The position numbers were made by a program, and so were the translations under genes. Shown here piece after piece: positions 49,936-61,860 of a stretch of DNA of 64,000 nucleotides; position 1 is the first letter of the stretch; each line of letters starts with the position of its first letter. The stretch comes from Batrachochytrium dendrobatidis JAM81 (taxonomy: Eukaryota; Chytridiomycota; Chytridiomycetes; Rhizophydiales). The DNA is taken from contig NW_006281101.1 in assembly GCF_000203795.2 (NCBI RefSeq), forward strand, positions 1,513,279 through 1,577,278, given 5' to 3'. The notes under the pieces are model-generated. The model did not search any database, was not told the origin of the DNA, and was given only the letters and a program-made list of their open reading frames with translations.

Positions 49936-52900
49936 ATGAGCGGCTGGTTTGCTAATATCACTTCTAGTGAGGGAGCTGCTGCCTTTACTAGTTTGGTGAA
50001 ACAGGCCATGACAACAGTCGAAAGTGGCATCGATAAAGTCCTCGATATTCAACCAGGTGGAGTTTTGATTGCAGAATGTATTGAGTCTACTATTCATGGA
50101 TTGATTCAAAGCAATTCGACTGGCTTGATATTGAATGCATTGATGGGTTGCTGTGCGATGGATAGTTTGTCAGGTTATAGCAATGCGATACTGATTCAAC
50201 ACTGCACTCGACATTTTATTTGGATTGTAGACAATGTTTTATTTCTTGCAAAGGATACCTAGCTTTCATCACAAACCATCAAAGCTTATTTAATAATAAT
50301 AACTAACCGTTTAGATTGCTTTTTGATATTTTACGGACAAGATTAGACGATAAGCTGGCCAAACCACTTTTACCTACTTTAGAATATGGAATTGGAGGAT
50401 CTAGCTCTAAAAAATTATCAGAACCCACAGCTTTTAGCGATACTAAAACTCAAGCTGCATCAAGCTCAATTCCATCTGTCAATCCAATGTGGCAAAAAAA
50501 GGAAGAGGCGAAGCGAGAACTATCGCGAGCACCTGGAAAGCGCACCAAAACCCAAGACGAATTATTTATAGATATGCTAGGTGGTTTAGTCTCCACTTCT
50601 AAATCTGCAATTGCATCGACATTTCAGTTGGAGAAATCTACATCTCAACCAGAATCATCGCCAACCTCCCGTGTAAAAGAACTCTTGCTACCAAAATTAA
50701 AATCTCCCATCTCTCAAGAGCAACTCTCGCCTAAACCCAAATCTCCAGCTTCTCAGGAAAGACACTTTTCACGATCAAAACCAGATTGGAGTCGTTTAAG
50801 TTCTACAAACTCAAAGTCTAATGTACCTGCACCACTGTCATTAAATGGCGCGCCTTTTAATGAGCACGATATGTCTGAACCTATTGAAGCAAGTGGATCT
50901 GGATCTCCATCAAGTCCCGCTTATCCAACTCGTCGAGCATCAAGTAGAATTTTTGAAAATTTTAACCATTCCGCAAATGATCCTTACACACGACAACGAA
51001 GCATGTCAGATAACATTGATTTAAATATGCGATCTTCAGTCAGTGCGGGTTCTTCCAAATCTCCTAGTGGGATGCTTTCATTTGAAAGACCACAATCTGC
51101 ATTGGCACGGTTTGAAATTACACCTACTATTATCCATGATCTTCAAATGGAACCTATAACGAATGGGAAATCATCGTTTCAAACTGTTTCTTGTTCTCAG
51201 CCTGAGTCTAAATTCAGTGCAGAACCAGAGCATTTTCAAGACATGACGGAAATGACAGACATACCGGATTCTTGGGATATCCCCTTGGACGATCCCATCA
51301 AAGTGTTGGATCAATCAGAAGTTTTGAATCTAGCACCAACTACCGAATCCAAACAATTTGAAATGGATGACCAACACTTATTTCCAGTAATCCAACCCAC
51401 AATTGCTAAAACAGTTTCTGAGCCTACCGGAATGCTTACCGCCGATAGACAACAGGAAATCAGTGCAGTAACTAGCAATAGTATATCTCTTGAAGAAACT
51501 TTTTTGTCGAATCAACATGCACCAGAAATTGACGTGGAGAATACTGATTTGGTGGATCAACCCAACCCAATTTTGGAGGAATCTGTTTCAAAATCGCCTG
51601 TGCTATTCGAATCGGCACATACACCATCAAAGATTGAACCTGTATCTGATTACCATGATACTATGGCATCTACACAGGGGGAAATCGATGTCAAACCCAA
51701 TTTAATTGAAACTAGCATTTTGAATACTGAGCTTGGTGAAACCCTTAGTACATCGGCTTCTGAAACATTCAAAATTGTTGATGCACTGTCAAAGAAACAC
51801 GAAGCAGAGGTGGCTGATATAACGGCCCAGTATTTGGCTGAAGTTAAAACTATGCAGGACAATGTGGATGCTCTTAAAACACGCATTCAAGAGCTTGAGA
51901 TTTATATTGTTGAGCTAAAAGCCGAACGAGATCGTGGTGTCAGTAGTATTCGCAATAGCGTAACTGACAATAGAGTCAATGAGCTAACAAGAGCATTGCG
52001 TGACAAGGAGGAGGCCATTCAAGGCTTGCTATCTGAAGGTAACGATCTATAAAATGGATTCAAAGTATAGATTGAGCTGTAGCCTAGTATATTTTAAAAT
52101 TAATATTCAATGTAACCATGTTGGCTTGATTTGCGGAATTTCAAGGCGAGAAACTTTCCAAGGATATTTTAAAAGCTAATACAAAAATCAAGGGACTTCG
52201 TGCGGTCGAGTCGGAGCTTGGCAAAGAACTCAAGGAAACACAACGACGACTGGAAGTCTGTTTAGCTGATCTGGCTCAAATCAAAGAAAAGTTGTCCAAA
52301 ACCAGTGACTCTGAAAAGAGTTTGGCGGGTAAACAATTGATGCATTGCCATATCATACAGACTGATTCTGTGGCGGATGATTCTTACGTTTTGATATAAT
52401 TATATTGGCATATTTTTAATTTAGCCAAAGTCAAAGAGCTTGAAAACTATAATGATCAACACGCTCGACATCGACATAAACTTGAAAAAGAATTGGCTTC
52501 TGTACGTGAAAAGAGCACGGAATTGCAAAGCCTGTTTGAAAATTGTAAAAAGGAGCTGGACGAGATTCAGACAAAAGATCATGATACTCAGATTGCTGCA
52601 CAATCCGCAACGCTCGAGGCCGAGGTAAATATTTGCAATGGGTTTTATTTGGAATGAGATTTGAATACTGACGTGAATGTACGCCCTGCGTTTTATAGAT
52701 GAGGGAGAACAGTCAGTTGCGTTCCCAGCTTGAGGAGTCTCAGAAAAAAGCTGCCCAAGCTGAGGATACATTGCACAAGGAAATTTTTGAACTACGAACC
52801 AGTCTAACTAGAGCACAAGACGAATCTGGATGGAAAGAAGATAATTTTCGCCAAGAGATTGAAGTATGTAGGATACTTGACCACATGCCATATATAACAT

Positions 52901-54648
52901 TGAAAGGTTTTATCTAAATCGTGTTTCAAATCAATGCATTTTTTGAATATTGAATGGCAAGACTCTTCATCGACAGCTTCATGCAGCAGAAGCACGAAAT
53001 GAAGATTTGGCTGCTATGGGTCAAGATTCTACTGAGCCACTTATGCAGCAAATACAAATTCTGCAGACACAATGTAGCCAAGGCCAAGAAAAACAAGAGC
53101 ACATTGAACGATTGTATGGTATATTGTTATAAAATGATTGGGTTGGATGTAGCAGGTTGTGCTTACCACTCAATGTTTAGGTTGACCCAAAAACTCCATG
53201 ATGCTGAAAAGCAATTGGGCGAGTCGATGGATAGAGAAGCATTATTGCGCGATCGAACATTGGAGCTAGTATGTTTCTACTTTATGGACATCTATATTTT
53301 TTACGATAATTTAAACATGGTTCTTATTTGTATTCACACATCAAAACTGTACAGACCAATCGAGTTGCACTTTTAGAAAAGCAAAATGTGCAAGAATTGC
53401 AAGAAAAGCATTGTTTGCTGGCTGACCAAGCTGTGAGTTGGACGATTGTTTTGTAATTTTATTGAAGCAATCCATTTAAAACTGAACATGTGTGTATGAA
53501 TTTTACTATTTTTGCATGCCTTGAACCAAACAGGACAATCGTTTAAAAACAGCAAATCTTGAGGAACAGGTCAAGGAGCTACAGATGCAGTCTGATCTTT
53601 TAAAGGACCAATTCCAAAAAAATACAAATCTAGTTAAAAAGGAGTTTGAGGTGAGTCAACTCGTACACAAACTAGTTTGTCATGCATGTTTGGAGAGTCA
53701 AGGGATTGAATTAACTGTTGTTTTTGACTGTAGGAGAAACTTGCTGCCAAATTACTTGAAGAGTCGGAAAAGTGGAAAAAGAAGCTACAGGTGGAGCAAC
53801 AACAGTTACAAACATCTTCAGTTGCTCGCCACGAGAAAAGCCATAGTATTAGCTCAGATATAAGTGCAAACCCTGTATCTACCGAACGACAGCATTTGGA
53901 TGGCAACCATGTACTCTCTGCCAATGTAAGTGCATGTACAACATGACCCATCAAGAATTATTTAATGTCAAGGGTATCTAGATTATAGAATCAAATCAAC
54001 TAATTTGAAATTAACGTGTATACTTGAATAGGGTGTTTCATCTGCTACTTTATTTCCACCTGGCACCCCAGCAGTAGTAATTATTGAACGATTACAGTTG
54101 ATGATCAAGCAAAGTGAATCACAGATTTCGTCACTGCAGTTGCAGTTGCGAATGGCTACTCAAACACGCAGTTGAGTTTTGCAACTATTTATTGAATGAG
54201 CAGAATATCGATTTGACTGACACGGATTATTTGCATGCTTGTGTTGGTTATCTGTAGATGAAATGTCTGACGAGTTTGTTCGATTGACTGCTGAAAGCGA
54301 AGAATTGTAAATTTTTAATTTTTAATGTGTTTTGAAGAAGCTGATTAGCTCACTGACTAGCTGTATATATGTTACAGAAAAGCAAAGGCAGATAAAGCTC
54401 AAGCCATCGAGTCTGAGCTTACTGAGCTTCAAAAACGGCAAGTTTGAAAAACCTCCCATAATTGACTGGAATCAATTATGTCTAATCGTGTATGACTATT
54501 TAGGTATAACACTGCATTGGAAATACTTGGAGAAAAGACGGAACGTGCTGAAGAGTTGCAGGAAGACATTAAAGATATGCGATTGGCATTCAAGGCACAA
54601 GTTGAGGATCTTGTACGACAACTTGGCAGACATGCCATCAAGAAATAG
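49936..54648 (+). CDS. TMF1: TMF1/Sgm1-type golgin
   Basis: Golgi-associated coiled-coil tether that binds Rab6 in the family. Many exons. The N-terminus MSGWFANITS then FTSLVKQAMTTVESGIDKVL and DIQ matches the family's short amphipathic start ending in VLDIQ. A large second exon (about 50310-52040) encodes roughly 500 disordered Ser/Pro-rich residues with local repeats such as KPKSPASQE. From about 51.8 kb on, short exons encode continuous coiled coil. The last exons form the TMF TATA-binding (Rab6-binding) domain: VVIIERLQLMIKQSESQI, LSDEFVRLTAESEEL and YNTALEILGEKTERAEEL, ending HAIKK. The ATG at 49936 is the first in frame after stops. Confidence 0.83.
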
Positions 54649-54793
54649 CAATAAACTTGAAGTCTTGGAATGAATTGAATTCAATCGAAATAGAATTTTA
54701 CGAATATTTTCCATGACATGATTGAATGGATTTGAAGGACTGACCGCGAGATTGGCAATCCAACACCAGTCGATCTTGGATATAGAATCACTC

Positions 54794-56847
54794 ATGTTTA
54801 GTATAACGCCATCAATTAACCACTTGATTCTGCGCAAGGCTTTAAGACAGCGATGCATGACTTTCCATCCATCTATCCGGTCGAGTCGATTGTATTCTAC
54901 TAATGCAAGTTTCTACCATCACAGTGCTGATTCGACTAGTTGAACTGTCAGGATACTGTTTGAATGTTCAATAGTTGATGACTGTGTTCACTAGTTATCA
55001 TTTGTATTGACTGAATGCTATTGGGTTTAGGCTGCTTCCACGACGGATAGTCACTCAAACGACGGAAGCATTGCAATTATCTTTCCTGGACAAGGCTCTC
55101 AGGTAGAAACTGACTACTGCAGTTCTGGATATCAATTGTGTATTTAAACAATGAGTAAAGGACTAACAATGGTTTATACTCGACTTTACTGCTGGATCTT
55201 GATAACTCGTTGATATGGACAGCATGTTGGTATGCACTCAGTGATTGTGATGCTGTGAATCTGGATTCATGACAGTCGATACTAAAGTTTTATGCATGGG
55301 TTGACTCATAGGCATGGCAGCGGATATATATAAAGATTTCCCATCGGCTAAAGAAACGATTGACGAGTGCAACGATATTCTTGGTGGTGGATTACGTGAG
55401 ATGATGTTCAAAGGGCCTCATGTAAGAGTTGACATTCAATTGGCAATACGACCATCGTGAAGTATTTTCAAGATTATTGATATTCTATTTGTAATCTAAT
55501 GTTTCAGGAGGATCTCATGCTGACACCCAATGCGCAGCCAGGTGAGTGGATTCATGGATATGAACAGATTGCCATGTGAATCTAAAATGAATGGATTTTA
55601 TGCAGCCATCTTGTGTCATTCTATTGCTATTCTTCAAGTTCTTCAAGTAAGTCATTGACTGGGTAGATTTCTGCAACTGTGGTCAGCTCAAGATGGAAAT
55701 TCAATTGATATCTTGACATTTACACTTTTCTATGTTGATTTATGCAGAAAGAATTTGGATTTGATATCAACTCCTGTAAATATGCACTGGGTCACAGTCT
55801 TGGAGAATAGTGAGTGTACAATGTTGTATGTGCACATCTCAGTGTTGATGGATTTTGTTGCTGACTGTCTTTGACTTAATTTAGCTCTGCCTTGGTTGCC
55901 ACAGGTGCCTTATCGTAAGTATTTGGCGCCATTGAAGAATTAAAAACTGAAACCATTCATGACTTATTTTGGGTTGCTTACAACTCATTGTTTTTGGTTT
56001 ATTAATAGTTTCAAGAATGCCTTGAAGCTTGTGAGATTGCGTGGTATTGCTATGCAGTCGTGCGTTACTGATACACAGACATCGATGCGTGCACTAGTAG
56101 TTGCAAAAGGCTATCTAGCAAATGTTGAGCAAGAAATGCTCGAGATTCAAAAATCTATGCCAAAGGGTGAAGTGGCTCAAATAGCAAACATCAATAGTCG
56201 ATCACAGGTAAGGACCTAACTTTTGCATTTTTAATAAGGGTGCTTATTCTACAAGCGATACTGATGCGTAATGTTTAAAGATTGTATTGAGTGGGACGTT
56301 AAAAGGAGTCGAGTATGCGGAAACAGTGTTGCAACTCAAAGGATATGCTGGAAGATCACTCGCGTTGCCAGTATCAGCACCATTCCACTGTAGCTTGATG
56401 ACACCGGCAACAAATGTTTTGGGTCCAGCTCTTGAAGAGGTTTCTTTTTGCCAACCCAAAGTTGACGTGATTGCCAACGTTACAGCCAAACCGGTAGGAT
56501 TTAAATCTGTATGCATGATGGATTATGCTCATACATCTAAACCATCCTGTGTGCTTTTAGTATGTGAGTTCATCTGAAATTGGCTCCATGTTGAAGAATC
56601 AAGTTACGCAGACTGTTCAATGGGAGAAATCTGTTCGGTATGCCAAAGAAGTCGGAGGAGTCTCCAACTGGATAGTTATGGGTCCTCTGCGTGTACTTTC
56701 CAACTTGCTTCGCAAGGATTATCCGAAAAACACCATAAGGTACAGTGAATCTATATATTTGATACTAGATGTGATGACTCACACTCTGCTTGAATTTTAA
56801 CTAGACCAATGTGGACATCTGAAGAGATCAAGGCATATAAGCAATAA
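54794..56847 (+). CDS. MCT1: Mitochondrial malonyl-CoA:ACP transacylase (FabD/Mct1)
   Basis: Loads malonate onto acyl carrier protein for mitochondrial type II fatty-acid synthesis, which supports lipoate formation. About twelve exons. Catalytic and signature motifs: IAIIFPGQGSQ, then HVGMAADIYKDF, NAQPAI, the nucleophile elbow GHSLGEYSALVATGALS, and VSAPFHCSLM with the catalytic His. A candidate first exon from ATG 54794 (MFSITPSINHLILRKALRQR) has the Arg-rich, acid-free look of a mitochondrial presequence, but its donor is not settled in phase. Internal exons are tiny: 7 nt at 55223-55229 and about 30 nt near 55885. It starts about 145 bp after the TMF1 stop. Confidence 0.85.
55223..55229 (+). 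other. Seven-nucleotide micro-exon of the FabD gene
   Basis: The bases catgttg lie between an acceptor (ggacag) and a donor (gtatgc). Joined to the preceding exon ending ...GGSQ-type codons (ggctctcag) and the next exon beginning gcatggca, they restore the conserved motif GQGSQ-HVGMAAD. Without it the frame breaks. Flanking introns are 120 and 82 nt. Confidence 0.82.
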
Positions 56848-57220
56848 ACTATATTCTTGATGTATTTACAATCATATTCACGTAAATCACTAGATAAGAG
56901 TCATAAACGGCCAACCTCATGAAATGATGGATACCAAATCTACTGGACAATGTGTTTTAAACTCTCTAGTTGACTGTCTTTGTGCTCATTCTTGTACAAG
57001 AATACCGAGTCAACGTTTGCATTTCTGTTTCAATGACAACGGATAAACAAGTGTCTTATTACGTGAATACAATAGTAAATTCCAGTATTTTGCAAGTTCA
57101 AACTCGAACGAGTTGGACAAGCTATTTTCAACACACCGAATCCACAGCCAAGGCACGTTCCAACATGCAGTGGTTTGTATTTGAGTATGTAAAGCAATCC
57201 ATATACAAAGCCATGATAGT
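56848..57220. mobile_element. Short spacer with shortened TIR-element copy
   Basis: Between the FabD and MAD2 stops, 56874-57074 looks like a short TIR copy: catattcacgtaaatcac at the left and attacgtgaatacaatagta at the right form an inverted repeat around about 200 bp that includes cctcatgaaatgatgg, a family word. Nothing else is seen. Confidence 0.5.
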
Positions 57221-57991
57221 TTATTCAGTGAGTTTGTAAGCAACCAAACCATCAATCTTGTGCATAGCTGTACTAAAAGATCTCAGTTTGACTTGTTCAG
57301 CATTGTGAGAAATAAGCTTAGGATCCGAATCAACCCATGTAGGTGGTACCAATGCATTTTTATCAGTATACACGAGAATATTAAACGTGCAAGGATCGTC
57401 GAGTATAGGAAGAAACGAAACACTAGCAGTAATTTGACGCATAATAGCAGCAATCTCAGCATTTGTTTGTTTTTCAGTTGTGAGGGTTGTTTCAGAAACT
57501 GGTTTCTGGTTGGATATACAGTGCTGATGAAGATTCACATCAAACTGCCATCTTTCAAGTATTTCTCCAGTGCTTTTAGTTGAAATCACCATGACGAGTT
57601 TACTAATTGTTTTTGCAGAAATCCAGCCTATACATCAAAAACCAATAGACATATTTAAATAATTGTTGAATCCTGATTGATTGACAGCAAACAGTGAGCC
57701 TACATTGAAGCTGGTGCATGATCTGATCTAGATATGCTTTGATGGCGTTGTCAGTAGCAATCAACAGATGTAAATTGTATTTCTTGACAGTAGTGAATGC
57801 TACAATACATTGAATAGAGTAAATACAATGAATCCAAGTGAAATAAATGGTAAAGATGACTTGCATTCAGGAGGATAAAGACCTCGTTGGTAAAGAATAT
57901 TGTTGATGGCGAATTGAAAAAACTCGAGAACAGTGGTGACAGTTCCAGCAAGTTTGATAAATCCTCGAGTTTCTTCCTTGACACAGGACAT
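57221..57991 (-). CDS. MAD2: Spindle assembly checkpoint protein Mad2
   Basis: HORMA-domain protein that inhibits Cdc20-APC/C until kinetochores attach. Start at ATG 57991 (MSCVKEETRGFIKLAG). Exon 1 contains VTTVLEFFQFAINNILYQRG then LYPPE. The next exon carries TTVKKYNLHLLIATD and the third WISAKTISKLVMVIS. The last exon includes GEILERWQFDVNLH, IMRQITASVSFLPIL and the C-terminal safety-belt SFSTAMHKIDGLVAYKL. Length (about 200 residues) is normal. The first intron (57864-57800) needs a GC donor. Upstream residues of the same open frame were not used because they lack similarity. It is head to head with MCM7. Confidence 0.92.
57800..57864 (-). other. GC-AG intron in MAD2
   Basis: On the minus strand the exon ends ...cctcctgaat, followed by gcaagtc. 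The acceptor is attgtag. With this GC donor the protein reads YPPE-S-FTTVKKY, in register with the Mad2 family. The adjacent GT two bases later gives the wrong phase. Intron length is 65 nt. Confidence 0.75.
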
Positions 57992-58182
57992 GGCGGTGTC
58001 AAGGCCAGAAGAATGAGCCGATGCCAGCATGAGTGAGTTGGGAATAAAAGTGATGTTCACGGCGTGTCCGATATCAGCTTAAATATACGGTGCAGACTGT
58101 ATAATATGCGGTGTCAACAATTGCGAGTTTCGAGCATTTCTTTTCTTGACATCAACAGTGCAGATCTACAGACACTGCAGCA
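57992..58182. promoter_or_regulatory. Divergent promoter, MAD2 / MCM7
   Basis: 191 bp between the start codons of two cell-cycle genes. No MCB (acgcgt) or similar box was seen by eye within it. Co-regulation is inferred from layout only. Confidence 0.5.
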
Positions 58183-61072
58183 ATGTCGCTTCCAGCCTTC
58201 TTTGTTAACATCAATTTCGATGAGGAAAAGAGTGAGTAGGATTTGCTATTGGCTTACTAAACGGCTGGGCCGATCGACTGTTTTGTCGAGTAAAGTTCGG
58301 ACATGTTTGATGAACTGTTGCTGACCAACTTGCAATCGTTTCATGACTGAATATCTACAGCTAAAATAGAGTCTTTCCTCTCAAAGTTTACTGAGCAAGT
58401 CGACACATCTACGCCCAAAAAAAGAGGTTCCAAACCAACTCAGCGCACCAAATACCTTGACTTGCTGGTGGGTTTTATTGTTAATATCTTGAGGGTTTGG
58501 ACTGGATTGTACCGCTTATGCCTCAACCAACCCGTTATTGTAGACTCAAGTTGCTGATCGGACTATTGACACTGTGGAAGTCTCGCTGGATGATGTCGAC
58601 AAGGTCGAGTAATTTGCTAGTTTAGATCCACTGCAAACAGTCGTTAATATGGTTTTGTTTTTAGTTTGACCAAACCGGACGACTTGTGCACAACATTGAA
58701 CAAAATACAAAACGATATATTACTCTGTTTTACGAAGTGATGGACAGTTTGCTGCCTGCGTCTGAAACCGCCGTATGTTGGATCAATTAAATGGTCAATT
58801 TACACTTCCGCACGATCTAATCTAACAATTATTTGATTAAATCAATGCTTTAGCCTACTGACGATAGCAATCCTTTGGAAGTCCTTATCTATCAGCGTCG
58901 TCAACGTGATGCTCAGCAAGAAGATGCCATGATTGCCGAGGGCGGAAATTCTGCCATAGCTGTTCCCATGTTTCCTCCCGCATTGACCCGTCGTTTGTAA
59001 GTTGTCTGTCATTCTTGTTTGATACAATTTTTAAACAGTCGAGTATGTGCAGCTTTGGCTTATGATTTTATGGGCTGATTCAAATACTATATCTTGCTAC
59101 TCAGCACGCTTCGGTTTAAGCCAAGTGCCAAGTTTTCAAAGGGAGTTTCTGTTCGTGACATCAAGGCTACGTCCGTAGGCAAGATGGTGCGTGTCAAGGG
59201 TATGGTCACTCGTGTATCCAATGTCAAACCCATGGTGGTTGTTGTTGCATACAGTTGTGACAATTGTGGCCATGAGATTTTCCAGGAAGTAGTCTCTGAA
59301 AATGTAAATCCTTTGGTGATTTGCACCAGCGACAGCTGTCGCAAAAATAATATAAAGGGTGCGTTGCATATGCAAACTAGAGCTTGCAAGTTTTTAAAGT
59401 TTCAAGAAGTCAAGCTTCAAGAATTGGTAAGCAGTTTAGTTTTGAAATGGATCTGCGCTGTTTGTACTGCAATTTGTCAACTCTTATCTTTTATTTTTAT
59501 CCAAGACGGAGCAAGTGCCAATGGGTAACATTCCTAGATACATGACGGTCTATTTAACTGAAAACCAAACACGATCCGTTAGTCCGGGAGAAATGGTGTA
59601 CATTTCTGGAGTCGTTATGCCTATTCCCTTTACTGGATTTCGTGCACTGCGTGCTGGTTTGATCACTGATACCTATCTTGATGCACATCACATTGAGCAT
59701 GCAAAGCAGCAGTACACTGACATGCTTCCTACGACTGCGCTTAATGCTCAACTACAAGAGCTTACTAACGGCGCCAGTGTATATCATCGACTTTCTCAAA
59801 GTATTGCTCCTGAAATATACGGCCACGAAGATATCAAAAAGGCTCTGTTGCTTCTACTTGTTGGTGGTGCAAGCAAACAAACCAGCGATGGCATGAAGAT
59901 TCGTGGTGATCTTAATATTTGTCTTATGGGTGATCCTGGTGTAGCCAAGAGTCAGTTGCTCAAGTATATTTCCAAACTTGCACCTAGAGCAGTGTATACT
60001 ACTGGCCGTGGCTCTTCCGGTGTAGGATTGACTGCATCTGTGTTGCGCGATCCAGTTACTGACGAAATGGTGCTCGAGGGTGGTGCACTTGTACTGGCTG
60101 ATAATGGTATTGCATGTATTGACGAGTTTGATAAAATGGACGAAAGTGATCGGACTGCTATTCACGAAGTCATGGAACAACAGACTATTAGTATCAGTAA
60201 AGCAGGCATTACCACCACTTTGAATGCACGCACGTCGATTCTTGCTGCTGCCAATCCCCAGTACGGTCGTTACAATCCTCGCATGAAACCTACTGATAAC
60301 ATTAATCTTCCAGCAGCCCTTCTTAGTCGATTTGATCTTTTGTTTTTGCTATTAGATAAGCCGTCAATGGATGATGACCTGCGACTTGCACAGCACGTTA
60401 CGTTTGTTCATCGTGCATTGGTGCATCCACCCCGTGAAGATCAAACGGAGCCAATTGACTTGCCACTACTGAGATACTATGTCAGTTTGGCCAAAAAAAT
60501 AGATCCAGTTGTGCCTGCCGAAGTTGGAGATTATCTTGTGAATTCGTATGTTCATATGCGCAGCAAGGCAAAAGAAATGGATGATTTCCAATATACATGT
60601 GCTAGAACATTGTTGAGTGTGATTCGTCTTGCTACTGCAACGGTACGTATATACTTTTTCAAATTCTCAAACTTGAGCAAAAAACAAGACTAACTTTACC
60701 ATTGGGGTGTATATTTAGGCTCGACTTCGATTTTCTGCCGTGGTGGAAATCACAGATGTGGATGAAGCACTTCGACTGACGGAAGTTTCTAAATCTAGCT
60801 TGGTGGAACAAGACACTACCTATACTCGGGATCCAATTTCGATTATTTTCGAGCTGATCAAGGAGATGTGTACCCGATCCAATGGGTCGCTCAAACGAGA
60901 GATCCAACTTAGTGATGTACGCGAGCGTGTCATATCCAAAGGATTCAGTGAAGAACAGATGATGGCTTGTGTGAAAGTGTACATGGACGATGATGTTTGG
61001 ATGATGGTTGGTGCAGGTGATGAACGACTTAGATGGCTTCGTATTGATGAAGATGACGATCTTGATGAGTGA
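58183..61072 (+). CDS. MCM7: Replicative helicase subunit Mcm7
   Basis: Subunit of the MCM2-7 helicase. The first exon (58183-58231, [16 protein letters not shown]) splices in phase over a 129-nt intron to [14 protein letters not shown], the usual fungal Mcm7 start. Other parts: a zinc ribbon CDNC...CTSDSC near 59260-59345; Walker [10 protein letters not shown] near 59930; Walker [13 protein letters not shown] near 60116; arginine finger ALLSRFD near 60320. The family-specific EVSKSSL segment and a C-terminal winged-helix region ([18 protein letters not shown]) follow, ending in an acidic tail (DEDDDLDE). Full length, no missing key residue. Confidence 0.93.
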
Positions 61073-61275
61073 AGATTGACATTTATTTGGCAAATCAATG
61101 AAATGAAATGAGATGGTCAGTAACCATTACTCTTGATGTTTTTAATATTGGTGGATTGTTGATTTGAATGACAGAATCATCCATTAATCGTATACTACGA
61201 TGACAATTATGACAACAAGAATTTTTAGAATGAAACAGTTGATTGCAAGACAAATCTTGTACTTTACGTGACTTG

Positions 61276-61737
61276 ATGCAACGCACTCCAAGCCCATCTA
61301 AACGGCATCAAGTAGATATCGGTACGTTACGATACTGCGTGCACTCATAGATGTTTATCAAGACTGACACTTGTTTCATCTCAGGTCATGCAGACCAATC
61401 TCAGAAATGGGAAGAAACCATTCAGTTGTCAGATTCCATGAACCAAGACGATATTACAGGTAACTTGACTCTTATGACCAATTCAACAGTATTAAACCAT
61501 TGAATGATTATAGATTTACATACACAAACCGACGTCTACCTTCGACAACTTGTATCTGATTTAACTCAAGACGAATGGATGTTTGGGACTGTATCTCATC
61601 CAACATGCGTAGCTCCTTCAACCACTTCTGTATCCAATCTGTTTCCATACATCAACCCATCTGCTGATGCAGTAGACATGGCTTCTGTTGTGTCGGTTGA
61701 GTTTATTGATGTTCTGGGCTTGTCCAAGACCATGTAA
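61276..61737 (+). CDS. Small protein with APC16-like motif
   Basis: Three exons (61276-61321, 61385-61459, 61514-61737) join in phase to 114 residues. It starts MQRTPSPSKRHQ, basic with SP sites. The centre, VYLRQLVSDLTQDEWMFGTV, resembles the C-terminal helix of the anaphase-promoting complex subunit APC16 (pattern L-x2-LV-x2-L-x2-DEW-x-F). The rest is Ser/Thr-rich without known domains. It lies 203 bp after MCM7, in a cell-cycle neighbourhood. The similarity is short and recalled from memory, so the name is not assigned; gene reality is better supported than function. Confidence 0.55.
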
Positions 61738-61860
61738 AGGACTCGCTGCATTGGATATCATTCACTTGATTCTATACATCTTCATACACACAACTCGGAC
61801 TCATCAGTTCAGTCCACTTGGTTTAAATTATAATCAGTAAATGCCAGTTTTAATTCGAGT

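Noticed and set aside
61095..61286. Minus-strand Cys/His-rich ORF (CCHNCHRSIRL)
   Set aside because: It looks like a small zinc-binding protein, but it lacks an ATG, is blocked by an in-frame stop upstream, and overlaps the first exon of the better-supported plus-strand gene.
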